Assembly (NCBI GenBank): GCA_020852865.1
Contig: JADYZZ010000045.1
Span: forward strand, 16,813-80,812
DNA: 64,000 bases
Direction of reading: 5' to 3'
DNA from: Rubrivivax sp.
Lineage (GTDB): Bacteria; Pseudomonadota; Gammaproteobacteria; Burkholderiales; Burkholderiaceae_C
Shown here: one piece after another, positions 37,538-45,646 of the stretch
Position numbering within the stretch: the stretch's first letter is position 1
Layout: each line of letters starts with the position of its first letter
Notes under the pieces: model-generated
Told to the model about the DNA's origin: nothing
What the model saw: only the letters and a program-made list of their open reading frames with translations
Databases searched by the model: none
Program-made: the position numbers and the translations under genes

Positions 37538-39058
37538 ATGATGCAGCAGCTCAGCGCCCAGGACGCTTCGTTCCTGTACTCGGACACGCAGCATGCCAAC
37601 GCCAACGTCACGCTGCTGCACATCTACAACCAGAGCACGGCACCGGGCGGCAAGGTGCGCTTCAAGAGCATCCTCGAGCGCATCGCCAGCCGCATCGACA
37701 AGCTGCCGATGCTGCGCCGCCGGGTGCTGCGCGTGCCGCTCGATCTCGACCGCCCGTACTGGGTCGACGACGAGAACTTCGACCTCGAATACCACGTGCG
37801 GCACATCGCGCTGCCCAAGCCGGGCGACTGGCGCCAGTTCTGCATCCAGGCCGCGCGCATCCACGCACGGCCGCTCGACCCGCAGCGGCCGCTGTGGGAA
37901 ATCTACGTCATCGAGGGGCTCGACAGCCTGCTCGAGCTTCCCGCCGGCAGCTTCGCGCTGCTGGCCAAGACCCACCACGCGGCGATCGACGTCGAGCTCG
38001 GCAGCGAGATCACGCAGCTGCTGCACGACACCGAAGCCGTGCCGCCCAAGCCGCAGCCGCCGCAGCCCTGGTTTCCGAGCCGCCCGCCGGCACCCATGGA
38101 GATGTTCGCGCGCGGCCTCTCGCACACGATGACGCAGCCGTGGTGGATCGCCGGCCCGGTGGGGCGCCGGCTGGGGCAGGCCGCGCAGGCGGCCGCGGGG
38201 CTGGCCGGCGAGCTGATGGGCTCGCCGCACGCCCTGCCGCTGACGCGTTTCAACTCCGTCGTCTCGCCGCATCGCGTGTTCGAGACGCGGCGCTTCCTGT
38301 TCGAGGAATTCAAGGCGATCCGCGCCCTCGTGGCCGGCGCCAGCGTGAACGACGTCGTGCTCGCGGTGTGCGGCGGCGGCCTGCGCCGCTACCTGGACCT
38401 GCACGGCGAACTGCCCGAGACGAGCCTGAGCGCGATGACGCCGTTCTACGTGCGCGACCAGGACGCCGGCGCCGACGGTTCCGGGCAACTGGCCTGGACC
38501 GAGATCGAGCTCGGCACCGCGATCGCCGACGCGGTGCAGCGCCTGGCGCACGTGCAGGCGCAGACCGCATCGTCCGAGCTGGTGGCGCGTGCCATCGGCG
38601 CACCCGAGCTGTCCCGGGCGAGCGGGCAGGCGCCGGCCGCGGGGCTGGCGCTGAGCGGCAAGCTGCTCGGTCGCGCGACGGGCGCGAGCACGCGGCGCAT
38701 GCCGACGGTCGCCTGCACCGTCGCGAACGTGCCCGGACCCCGGCAGCCGCTGTACCTGTGCGGGGCCCGCATGACCTACTTCTCGGCGATGATGCCGATC
38801 TCCGACGGCATGGGGCTGGCATTCGCGGCCACGAGCTACGACGGGCGCATCGTCATCTCGCCGACCTCGTGCCGCGACCTGATGCCCGACCCCGAAGTCT
38901 TCGCGCAGTGCGTGCGCGACGCCTTCCAGGATCTGCTGGCCGCCGCGCGTGCCGCCGCCCCGCGCCCGCCCCGGGCGCGCGCCGGCAGCGCGCCTAGAAA
39001 GGGACGCTCGCGTGCGTCACGCAGCGGTACAGCGGAGCCCACCATCCCTGCGGCGTGA
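37538..39058 (+). CDS. Wax ester synthase/diacylglycerol acyltransferase-like (WS/DGAT), variant active site
   Basis: The 506-residue protein follows the WS/DGAT family layout: LSAQDASFLY start, condensation-type active site THHAAIDVELG (His146, His147, Asp151), SVNDVVLAVCGGGLRRYL, and the C-terminal NVPGP block. The usual HHxxxDG has Val instead of Gly after Asp. The enzyme would transfer acyl-CoA to a long-chain alcohol or diacylglycerol, forming storage lipids at the membrane. AAAGGAG precedes the start. It is 23 bases after trkH and its last 65 bases overlap the opposite-strand hydrolase gene. Confidence 0.9.
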   Translation: MMQQLSAQDASFLYSDTQHANANVTLLHIYNQSTAPGGKVRFKSILERIASRIDKLPMLRRRVLRVPLDLDRPYWVDDENFDLEYHVRHIALPKPGDWRQFCIQAARIHARPLDPQRPLWEIYVIEGLDSLLELPAGSFALLAKTHHAAIDVELGSEITQLLHDTEAVPPKPQPPQPWFPSRPPAPMEMFARGLSHTMTQPWWIAGPVGRRLGQAAQAAAGLAGELMGSPHALPLTRFNSVVSPHRVFETRRFLFEEFKAIRALVAGASVNDVVLAVCGGGLRRYLDLHGELPETSLSAMTPFYVRDQDAGADGSGQLAWTEIELGTAIADAVQRLAHVQAQTASSELVARAIGAPELSRASGQAPAAGLALSGKLLGRATGASTRRMPTVACTVANVPGPRQPLYLCGARMTYFSAMMPISDGMGLAFAATSYDGRIVISPTSCRDLMPDPEVFAQCVRDAFQDLLAAARAAAPRPPRARAGSAPRKGRSRASRSGTAEPTIPAA

Positions 39059-39815
39059 ACGGCTGCCACTCCCCTTCGGGCTGCGCCAGACGTTCGGCGA
39101 CGATGGCCAGCACCATCGGATTGAAGCCCAGCCCCATGTGGCTGCTCGAGACGCGGATGTTCTCGTGCAGCCCCGGCTCGCCGCTCAGGGTGGCCTCCTG
39201 CGGCGGCACGACGCCGTCGCTCAGCGAGTACAGGCAACTGGTGGGCACGCTCACCAGCTTGCGCTGGCGCAGCATCTTGACGCGCGGCTGCATCGCGTGA
39301 ACCTCGGGCCCCAGCGGGTGCCCGATCCAGCGGTACAGCGTCTTGATCAGCTGCGGCGAACGGCTGCCCTCCTCGCCCAGCGAGATCGGGCTGCCCAGCG
39401 TGACCACCGTGCGCACGCATTCGGGCGCCTGGTGCGCGCCGTAGAGGGCGAAGGAGCCGCCCAGGCTCCAGCCGACCAGGCTGACCTTGCGCCCGCCGAC
39501 ATGGTGCATGTAGCGGATCTTCTGCTCCACCGCCAGCGCATGGCGGCTGTTGAAGCCCACGTTGCGGCCGAAGCCCCAGGTGTGCACGTCGTAGCCGCGG
39601 TTGGCGAGAAACCACTTCAGCGCCGCCAGGGTGCGCTCGTTGGCCATGAAGCCGGGCAGCAGCAGCACCGGATGGCCGTCGCCGCGCGGCGCGTACATCA
39701 ACCAGGGCAGGGCCCAGGGCAGCAGGGCCATCTCGAGGGTGGCGCGCCACTCGGCGAGCTGGAACAGCAGATGCGGCTCGCCCACATGCGGGTGGCGTTG
39801 GGTGGTCGTGTTCAT
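38994..39815 (-). CDS. Alpha/beta hydrolase between the two WS/DGAT genes
   Basis: The 273-residue protein has the nucleophile elbow GWSLGG (115-120, Ser117), an oxyanion-side LLPGFMANE, an acid in YSLSDGVVP and the His in SSSHMGLGFNP. It resembles the PHA-synthase/lipase-like hydrolases that often accompany WS/DGAT genes. Hydrolysis of neutral lipids, or a helper function in their synthesis, is inferred from location. ATG 39815 gives MNTTTQRH and skips a non-conserved leader. It is convergent with, and overlaps, the preceding WS/DGAT gene by 65 bases. Confidence 0.85.
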   Translation of the reverse strand: MNTTTQRHPHVGEPHLLFQLAEWRATLEMALLPWALPWLMYAPRGDGHPVLLLPGFMANERTLAALKWFLANRGYDVHTWGFGRNVGFNSRHALAVEQKIRYMHHVGGRKVSLVGWSLGGSFALYGAHQAPECVRTVVTLGSPISLGEEGSRSPQLIKTLYRWIGHPLGPEVHAMQPRVKMLRQRKLVSVPTSCLYSLSDGVVPPQEATLSGEPGLHENIRVSSSHMGLGFNPMVLAIVAERLAQPEGEWQPFTPQGWWAPLYRCVTHASVPF

Positions 39816-39992
39816 GCAGGTCCGTACGGCGCCGCGGCGGTACCGGCATCCTGCCACGGATTTCGGGCGCGCACCGCGGGCGGATTGCGCAGCCGCCGGA
39901 ACCGGCATTGACCTGCCTCAGCTTGCGGCGGCGCGGTCGCGTTCAGCATCGACGCGCAAGGCCGGCGCGGCGCCGGCCGGGGAGAAGCGATC

Positions 39993-41504
39993 ATGACGCC
40001 GGCCGGTGGTGCGACCGAGATCCTGCCGCTGAGCGGGCTGGACGGGGCCTTCCTGCACCTCGAGACGCCGGCGACGCCGATGCATGTGGCCTCGCTGCAT
40101 CGCTTCGAGCTGCCCGCGGGCTGGCGCGGCGACTTCCACGCCGAGATCAAGCGCCTGATGGCCGGGCGGCTGCGGCTGGCGCCGGTGCTGACGCGCCGGC
40201 TCGCGCCGATGCCGCTGCAGTTCGCCAATCCGGCCTGGATCGAGGACCGCACGGTCGACCTGGACTGGCATGTGCAGCGCGTGACGCTGCGCGCGCCCGG
40301 CGGCCAGGCCGAGCTCGAGGACATGGCGGCGCACCTGCACGGCGAACTGCTCGACCGCACGCGACCGCTGTGGCGCCTGTTCGTCATCGACGGCCTGCCG
40401 CCGGGCCAGGCCGGCTACTACATCAAGGTGCACCATGCCGTGCTCGACGGCCAGGCCGGCGTGCTGCTGGCGCGCGCGCTGTTCGATCTCGCGCCCCGGG
40501 CCAGGCGGCCGCGTGCAGCGCGCGGCGCCGTCGAGCCGGCGCCAGCCGAACCCGGCATGGCCGAGCTGGCGGCGGCGGCGCTCGAGCACGACGCCGGGCA
40601 GTTCGTCAAGTTCGTGCGCCACCTGCCCGACGTCCTGCGCACGCTCGGCGGACTGGTCGGCGGCGGCGCCGGCCCGGGAAAGGGCGGGCTGGGCCAGAAC
40701 TTCGCCTTCGGCCCGCGCACCGCCCTCAACGTGCCGATCTCGCATCGGCGCGGCTTCGCGGCGCACTCGCTGCCGCTGGCCGTGCTCAAGGAGCTCGCCG
40801 CCGCGCACGAGGCCAAGCTCAACGACGTCGTGCTGGCGCTGGCCAGCGGCGCGCTGCGGCGCTGGCTGGCGCGCCACGGCGGCATCCCGGCCAGGCCGCT
40901 CATCGCCGCGATGCCGATCTCGCTGCGCGCGCCCGGCAACACCGAGTACACGACGCAGGCGACGATGTCGCTCGTCAACCTGCACACCGACCTCGCCGAC
41001 CCGGTGCGCCGCCTGCACGCGATCCGCGACGCCGCCGGGGCGATGAAGGCGTTCGCCGGGCGCGCCCGCGGCATCGTTCCGACCGACTTCCCGTCGATCA
41101 CGATGCCGTGGGTGCTGCACGGGCTGGCGCTGGCCTACGGGCGCAGCGGCCTGGCCGGCGCGGTGCCGCCGATCGCCAATCTCGTGATCTCCAACGTGCC
41201 GGGGCCGCAGGTGCCGCTGTACGCGGCCGGCGCACGCATGTGCAGCTACTGGCCGCTGTCGATCGTCGAGCACGGGCTCGGGCTCAATCTCACGGTGATG
41301 AGCTACGCCGGCACGCTGGGCTTCGGCTTCACGACGGCGCGCGACGCGGTGCCCGACGCCGCCGAGCTCTCGGGCGCGCTCGAAGTGGCGTTTGCCGAGC
41401 TCGTGCGCGTCACCGAGAGGCGGGCGCAGCGTGCGGCGGCCGCGACGCGCCGCGGCCGCCGCGCCGCAGCGTCCGCCGGCGGCGCGCCGGCGCGCCCGAC
41501 GTGA
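39993..41504 (+). CDS. Wax ester synthase/diacylglycerol acyltransferase-like (WS/DGAT), canonical active site
   Basis: The 503-residue protein has LSGLDGAFLHLETPATPMHV at the N-terminus, the intact motif VHHAVLDGQAG (His147, His148, Asp152, Gly153), KLNDVVLALASGALRRWL, and NVPGPQVPLYAAGARM. It is the likely catalytically complete partner of the first copy. GGGGAGAAG precedes ATG 39993. The stop overlaps the GTG start of the SDR by 4 bases. Confidence 0.92.
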   Translation: MTPAGGATEILPLSGLDGAFLHLETPATPMHVASLHRFELPAGWRGDFHAEIKRLMAGRLRLAPVLTRRLAPMPLQFANPAWIEDRTVDLDWHVQRVTLRAPGGQAELEDMAAHLHGELLDRTRPLWRLFVIDGLPPGQAGYYIKVHHAVLDGQAGVLLARALFDLAPRARRPRAARGAVEPAPAEPGMAELAAAALEHDAGQFVKFVRHLPDVLRTLGGLVGGGAGPGKGGLGQNFAFGPRTALNVPISHRRGFAAHSLPLAVLKELAAAHEAKLNDVVLALASGALRRWLARHGGIPARPLIAAMPISLRAPGNTEYTTQATMSLVNLHTDLADPVRRLHAIRDAAGAMKAFAGRARGIVPTDFPSITMPWVLHGLALAYGRSGLAGAVPPIANLVISNVPGPQVPLYAAGARMCSYWPLSIVEHGLGLNLTVMSYAGTLGFGFTTARDAVPDAAELSGALEVAFAELVRVTERRAQRAAAATRRGRRAAASAGGAPARPT

Positions 41505-42343
41505 GCACGACGGCGCGCCGCCGGCCGGGCGCGGCGCCGCGGCGCGAAGCGCGCGCCGCCGGCACCGCGCTCGTCACCGGGGCCTCGTCGGGCATCGGCG
41601 AGGCGCTGGCGCGCCGCTTCGCGCAGCTGGGCTTCGATCTCGTGCTGGTGGCGCGCGGCGTCGAGCGGCTGCAGGCGCTGGCGCAGGCGCTGCGTACCGA
41701 GCAGGGCGTGCGCGTGCACGTGCACGCCTGCGACCTGAGCGTGCCCGACGCGCCGCGCGCGCTCGCCGCTGCACTGCGGCGTGCACGTTGCCGCGTCGAC
41801 GTCCTCGTCAACAACGCCGGCGTCGTCGGCTGGGGCGAGTTCGCGCGCCAGACGGCCGAGCAGCACCGCGCGGTCGTCGAGCTCAACGTCGGCGCGACGA
41901 CGCAGATGCTCGCGCAGTTCCTGCCGCCGATGCTGCGCCGCGGCGCCGGCCGCGTGCTCAACGTGGCCAGCGTGGCGGCATTCCAGCCCTTGCCCCGGCT
42001 TGCCGCCTACGCTGCGAGCAAGGCCTACCTGCTCGCGCTCAGCGAAGCGCTGGCCGAGGAGCTGCGCGGCTCGGGCGTGACGGTGACGACGCTGTGCCCG
42101 GGAATCACGGCCACGCCGATGCTGCGCGGCGCGCAGCGCGGCAGCCGCGGACTGCAGCGCCTGCCGCCGATCGTGATCGGCGAGGCCGATGCCGTCGCTG
42201 CCGAGGGGGTCGCCGCCTGCCTGGACGGCGCGCTGGTCTGCATTCCAGGCACGCTCAACCAGGCGGCGGTCCTGGCCGCGCGCGCCACCCCACGCGTGCT
42301 GCTGCGGCGCCTCGGCAGCGCCATCGTGCGGCGGTTCGAATAG
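41501..42343 (+). CDS. Short-chain dehydrogenase/reductase (SDR)
   Basis: The 280-residue SDR has the cofactor motif TGASSGIGEALA, NNAGVVGWG, the catalytic Ser in LNVASVAAF, and YAASKAY (Tyr and Lys). It belongs to the classical group resembling DltE/short-chain fatty acyl reductases. Coupled translation with the WS/DGAT gene suggests a role in making or removing the fatty alcohol/aldehyde partner, but this is inference. GTG 41501 is the start, followed by an Arg/Ala-rich leader of about 20 residues. Confidence 0.87.
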   Translation: MSTTARRRPGAAPRREARAAGTALVTGASSGIGEALARRFAQLGFDLVLVARGVERLQALAQALRTEQGVRVHVHACDLSVPDAPRALAAALRRARCRVDVLVNNAGVVGWGEFARQTAEQHRAVVELNVGATTQMLAQFLPPMLRRGAGRVLNVASVAAFQPLPRLAAYAASKAYLLALSEALAEELRGSGVTVTTLCPGITATPMLRGAQRGSRGLQRLPPIVIGEADAVAAEGVAACLDGALVCIPGTLNQAAVLAARATPRVLLRRLGSAIVRRFE

Positions 42344-42364
42344 CGCGGCGGGGCGCACCGCCGT

Positions 42365-43024
42365 TCACGGCCCGCCGCGCCCGTCGTGCGGACGCGCCGG
42401 CAGATAGATGCGATCGGCGTAGGTCGCCAGCCAATGCGGGCGCAGCGCCACGAAGATCGCGACCAGCATCCCGGTGAGGAAGGCGTCGCCCCACGCGACC
42501 AGACCGCGTGCGAGCATGAGCTCGAAGGCGTCGGGCCGTGCCGCGGCCGCCGGCGCGGCGCCGCTTGCGAGCGCGAGGGCGATGCCGGCCGCCGCCATGC
42601 CGGCCAGCGCCGTGGCGAAGAAGCCGCGGCCGAGGATGTAGACGAACAGATGCGGCGGCAGCCAGCGCCGGACCGCGGCGCCGAGGGCGAGGGCGAACGT
42701 CGCCGGCACGATGCCGAGCCAGACCAGGCGTTGCAGCGCCTGGTCGGCCGTGAGGTCGCCGAGCCAGGCGGCCGCCAGCGCCACCGGCGCCAGGCCCAGC
42801 ATGGCCAGCGGCCAGCCCGCCATCAGCATCAGCAGACAGCTGCCCGAAAGCGGCGGCGCGAGCGGGGCGCCGCTCAGCCGGTCGGCCGTCCACGTCAGCG
42901 GCATCGCCGCGCCCCAGGCCAGCCAGGGCCAGGGCGGGCCGGTGCGCGGCAGCGCACGCCAGGGACGCAGCGCCAGCGCAACGGCGAAGGCCGCCGCGGC
43001 GAGCAGGACGTCGAGCCAGGGCAC
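42365..43024 (-). CDS. CbiM-like energy-coupling factor transporter permease (orphan)
   Basis: The 219-residue membrane protein has about six hydrophobic segments. PPHLFVYILGRGFFATALAG and the terminal WGDAFLTGMLVAIFVALRP...TYADRIYLP resemble the CbiM-like membrane proteins of Betaproteobacteria. A complete ECF system would need CbiQ- and CbiO-like partners; none is nearby. Possible substrates are cobalt, nickel or a vitamin. GTG 43024 fits because the frame upstream is Pro/Arg-rich. It diverges from the isomerase-like gene with 119 bases between. Confidence 0.72.
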   Translation of the reverse strand: MPWLDVLLAAAAFAVALALRPWRALPRTGPPWPWLAWGAAMPLTWTADRLSGAPLAPPLSGSCLLMLMAGWPLAMLGLAPVALAAAWLGDLTADQALQRLVWLGIVPATFALALGAAVRRWLPPHLFVYILGRGFFATALAGMAAAGIALALASGAAPAAAARPDAFELMLARGLVAWGDAFLTGMLVAIFVALRPHWLATYADRIYLPARPHDGRGGP

Positions 43025-43143
43025 CGGCGCATCGTAGCGGCAGGCCCCGGGCGGCGTATGCTGCGGCCGCGGCCCGGCAGCGCCGGCCGCCATCGGCGGC
43101 GGCATCGGAGCAGGCGCTCCGGGCCGGCCGCAGGAGGGATCCC

Positions 43144-43749
43144 ATGGAGCGCGCGCTCGACTTCTGGTTCGACTTCTCGTCACCTTACTCCTACATCGCG
43201 AGCGAGTGGGTCGGCGCGCTCGCGGCGCGCCATGGCCGGCGCGTGCGCTGGCACGCGATCCTGCTCGGCGTCACTTTCCAGGCCGCCGAGCTCAAGAGCC
43301 CGGTAAGCCACCCGCTCAAGCGCGAATACTCGCTGCGCGACTTCCCGCGCTCGGCGCGCTGCGAGGGACTGCCCTACTGCATGCCGGCGGTGTTCCCGCA
43401 GCCGACACAAAACGCCGCGCGCATCTTCTGGTGGCTGCACGACACGCGCGGCAGCGAAGCGGCCGAGGCCTGGGCCCACGCCGGGCTGCGCGCGGTATTC
43501 ACGCGCGGCATCACGCTGAGCGAGCCGCAGGCGCTGCGTGCACTGGCGCAGGCCGAGGGGCTCGACGCCGACGCGTGCGAGCGCGTCTGGAACGACCCGC
43601 AGTGGAAGGCACGCCTGAAGCAGGCCAACGACGAAGCCATCGCCGCCGGCGTGTTCGGCGCGCCCTTTTTCGTCGTCGACGGCGAACCCTTCTGGGGCAA
43701 CGACCGCAAGCCGCAGATCGAGCGCTGGCTGGCGAGCGGGCCGTTCTGA
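43144..43749 (+). CDS. 2-hydroxychromene-2-carboxylate isomerase-like (DsbA/GST-kappa fold)
   Basis: The 201-residue protein begins LDFWFDFSSPYSYIAS, the glutathione-site Ser of the HCCA-isomerase family, and ends FGAPFFVVDGEPFWGNDR. Family members isomerise ring-cleavage products of naphthalene-type degradation with glutathione, but many chromosomal copies have other unknown uses. There are no aromatic degradation genes nearby. AGGAGGG precedes ATG 43144. Confidence 0.88.
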   Translation: MERALDFWFDFSSPYSYIASEWVGALAARHGRRVRWHAILLGVTFQAAELKSPVSHPLKREYSLRDFPRSARCEGLPYCMPAVFPQPTQNAARIFWWLHDTRGSEAAEAWAHAGLRAVFTRGITLSEPQALRALAQAEGLDADACERVWNDPQWKARLKQANDEAIAAGVFGAPFFVVDGEPFWGNDRKPQIERWLASGPF

Positions 43750-43862
43750 GCCCGGCGGGGCCGGGCCGACCTCGCACCCGCACGCGGCTGCCGTCGCGCC
43801 GCGGCTGCCGGCGCGCGCGGGCGGGAGCCGGCACCCGGCGGGGCCACGGGGCGAATCCGATC

Positions 43863-43890
43863 TCGTGATCACGAAGACACATCACGTGAT
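43863..43890. promoter_or_regulatory. Two perfect palindromes upstream of the porin gene
   Basis: TCGTGATCACGA (43863-43874) and ATCACGTGAT (43881-43890) lie in an AT-richer spot about 120-150 bases before the porin start. They look like operator half-sites for a dimeric regulator. The regulator is unknown. Confidence 0.45.
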
Positions 43891-44010
43891 CCCTTGTTTC
43901 GATTATTCGGCGTGACCCCTCGTCCCTAGACTGGACCCGATCGATGTCCTGCGCCCATCGGCGCCCCCCGCGTGGCACCACGGGGAAGTCAACAACCGAG
44001 GAGCGCCGAG

Positions 44011-45069
44011 ATGAGCAAGAGGTACGGATTGGCCGGGATCGGGCTCGCTGCGGCGCTGGTCGCGCCAGCGCCCGCCTGGGCTCAGACGGCAGAAGGCGTG
44101 CAGGTCTACGGCGCCGTCGATCTGGGCGTCGAGATCGCCGACAACGGCAAGTCGCAGATCCGTCGCCTGAGCTCCGGCCTCAATACGGTGTCGCGCTTCG
44201 GTGTGCGCGGCAGCGAGGATCTGGGCGGCGGGCTGAAGGCGAGTTTCAGGCTGGAATCGGGCATCAACGCCGACGACGGGATGCCGAACAACGCGGCCAA
44301 GTGGTGGAGCCGCTGGAACCACGTCGGCGTCTCCGGCCCCTGGGGGGCGGTCGACCTGGGCCGCATGTGGTCGCCGACCTTCATCGTCGGCCTGACCTCC
44401 GACCCGCTGGCGCGCAATCGCACGTCGCTGGGCTGGAACATGTTCCTGCAGCAGTCCGGCGCCACCACCACCGCCTTCACGCCCGGCTTCATCGACAACT
44501 CGGTGCGCTACACGTCGCCGCGCGTCGGCGGCGCCTGGGGCGAGCTGATGTATACGTTCGGCGAGGCCAGCAACTCGTCGGGCAACGGCCTGGGGATGAA
44601 CCTGCAATACGCCGGAGGGCCGCTCTATCTGGGCTACGGCTATCAGCGCATCAACAGCGGCAGCACGACGGCGCCGTCGCCCGCTCCCAAGCCGAGCGTG
44701 TCGCACTTCGTCGGCGCCACCTATCGAGTGGGCGCGCTGACGCTCTACGGCACCTACAACCTGAACGCCTCCGACGAACCGAACGTCCCGGACAGCACCA
44801 ACGCGATGGTCTCGCTGCGCTGGGGCTTCGCCGAGCGGCAGGCCGTGCTCGCGCAATTCGCGCAGCGTCGGGTGCGGGACTCGGACATCAAGGCGAACGG
44901 CCTGCAGCTCGGCTACGACTACACGCTGTCCAAGCGCACGACGCTGTATGCACGCCATGCGCGCATCGCCAACGCCGGCCGCTCGGCCATCACGCTGAAC
45001 GGCGTGGCGCTGTCGGCGGCGGGGGCCGATCCGTCGTTCTTCGCGCTCGGCATGTCGCACGTCTTCTGA
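44011..45069 (+). CDS. Outer-membrane porin (Gram-negative porin, Burkholderiales type)
   Basis: The 352-residue protein has a signal peptide (about 1-23, cleavage near PAWA-QT), then beta-barrel sequence with alternating hydrophobic residues: VQVYGAVDLGVEI, NTVSRFGVRGSEDLGGGLKA, and the usual end GMSHVF with terminal Phe. It is a general or substrate-selective trimeric porin. ATG 44011 is preceded by GAGGAG. A 261-base upstream region with palindromes suggests regulation. Confidence 0.94.
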   Translation: MSKRYGLAGIGLAAALVAPAPAWAQTAEGVQVYGAVDLGVEIADNGKSQIRRLSSGLNTVSRFGVRGSEDLGGGLKASFRLESGINADDGMPNNAAKWWSRWNHVGVSGPWGAVDLGRMWSPTFIVGLTSDPLARNRTSLGWNMFLQQSGATTTAFTPGFIDNSVRYTSPRVGGAWGELMYTFGEASNSSGNGLGMNLQYAGGPLYLGYGYQRINSGSTTAPSPAPKPSVSHFVGATYRVGALTLYGTYNLNASDEPNVPDSTNAMVSLRWGFAERQAVLAQFAQRRVRDSDIKANGLQLGYDYTLSKRTTLYARHARIANAGRSAITLNGVALSAAGADPSFFALGMSHVF

Positions 45070-45169
45070 TCACGAGTGCGGGGGCCGGCGCATGCGGCGG
45101 GCTGCCTCGGCAAGCCCGCAGAGGCCGCGCACGCGTCGCACCATTCGACCGCAAATGGGGAGCGGAGTC

Positions 45170-45586
45170 ATGCCTCAGACGATCCTGCGCGGCATCAAGG
45201 TGCTGCTCGACGAGGCCAGCGCCCAGATCGAGACCCTGAAGGTGGCCGAAGCCAAAGCCGCAGTCGAGCGCGGCGAGGCCCTGTTCATCGACCTGCGCGA
45301 CCCGCGCGAAATCGTGCGCGAGGGGCGTATCCCGGGCGCGTTCTCATGCACGCGCGGCATGCTCGAGTTCTGGATCGATCCGGCAAGTCCCTATGCCAAG
45401 CCGATATTCCAGCAGGACAAGAAGTTCATCTTCCACTGCGCCGGAGGATGGCGCTCGGCACTGGCGGCCAAGACGGCGCAGGACATGGGCCTGAAGCCCG
45501 TGGCCCATCTCGACGGCGGTTTCAAGGCCTGGCGTGATGCCGGCGAGGCCGTGGAGCAGGCGGGTCCGGCGCGACCGCATTCCTGA
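45170..45586 (+). CDS. Rhodanese-like domain protein
   Basis: The 138-residue protein is one rhodanese domain with the active-site loop FHCAGGWRSA (Cys, six-residue loop with Arg) and DLRDPREIVREGRIPGAFS. It may carry sulfur to an acceptor such as cyanide or a thiol. No signal peptide is visible. It lies 100 bases after the porin and tail-to-tail with the acyl-CoA synthetase. Confidence 0.9.
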   Translation: MPQTILRGIKVLLDEASAQIETLKVAEAKAAVERGEALFIDLRDPREIVREGRIPGAFSCTRGMLEFWIDPASPYAKPIFQQDKKFIFHCAGGWRSALAAKTAQDMGLKPVAHLDGGFKAWRDAGEAVEQAGPARPHS

Positions 45587-45646
45587 TCATCGCGGCCGCA
45601 TGCTCGCGCGAGGGCGCGGCAGCCGGACGATCGGCGCGCGGGCGGC

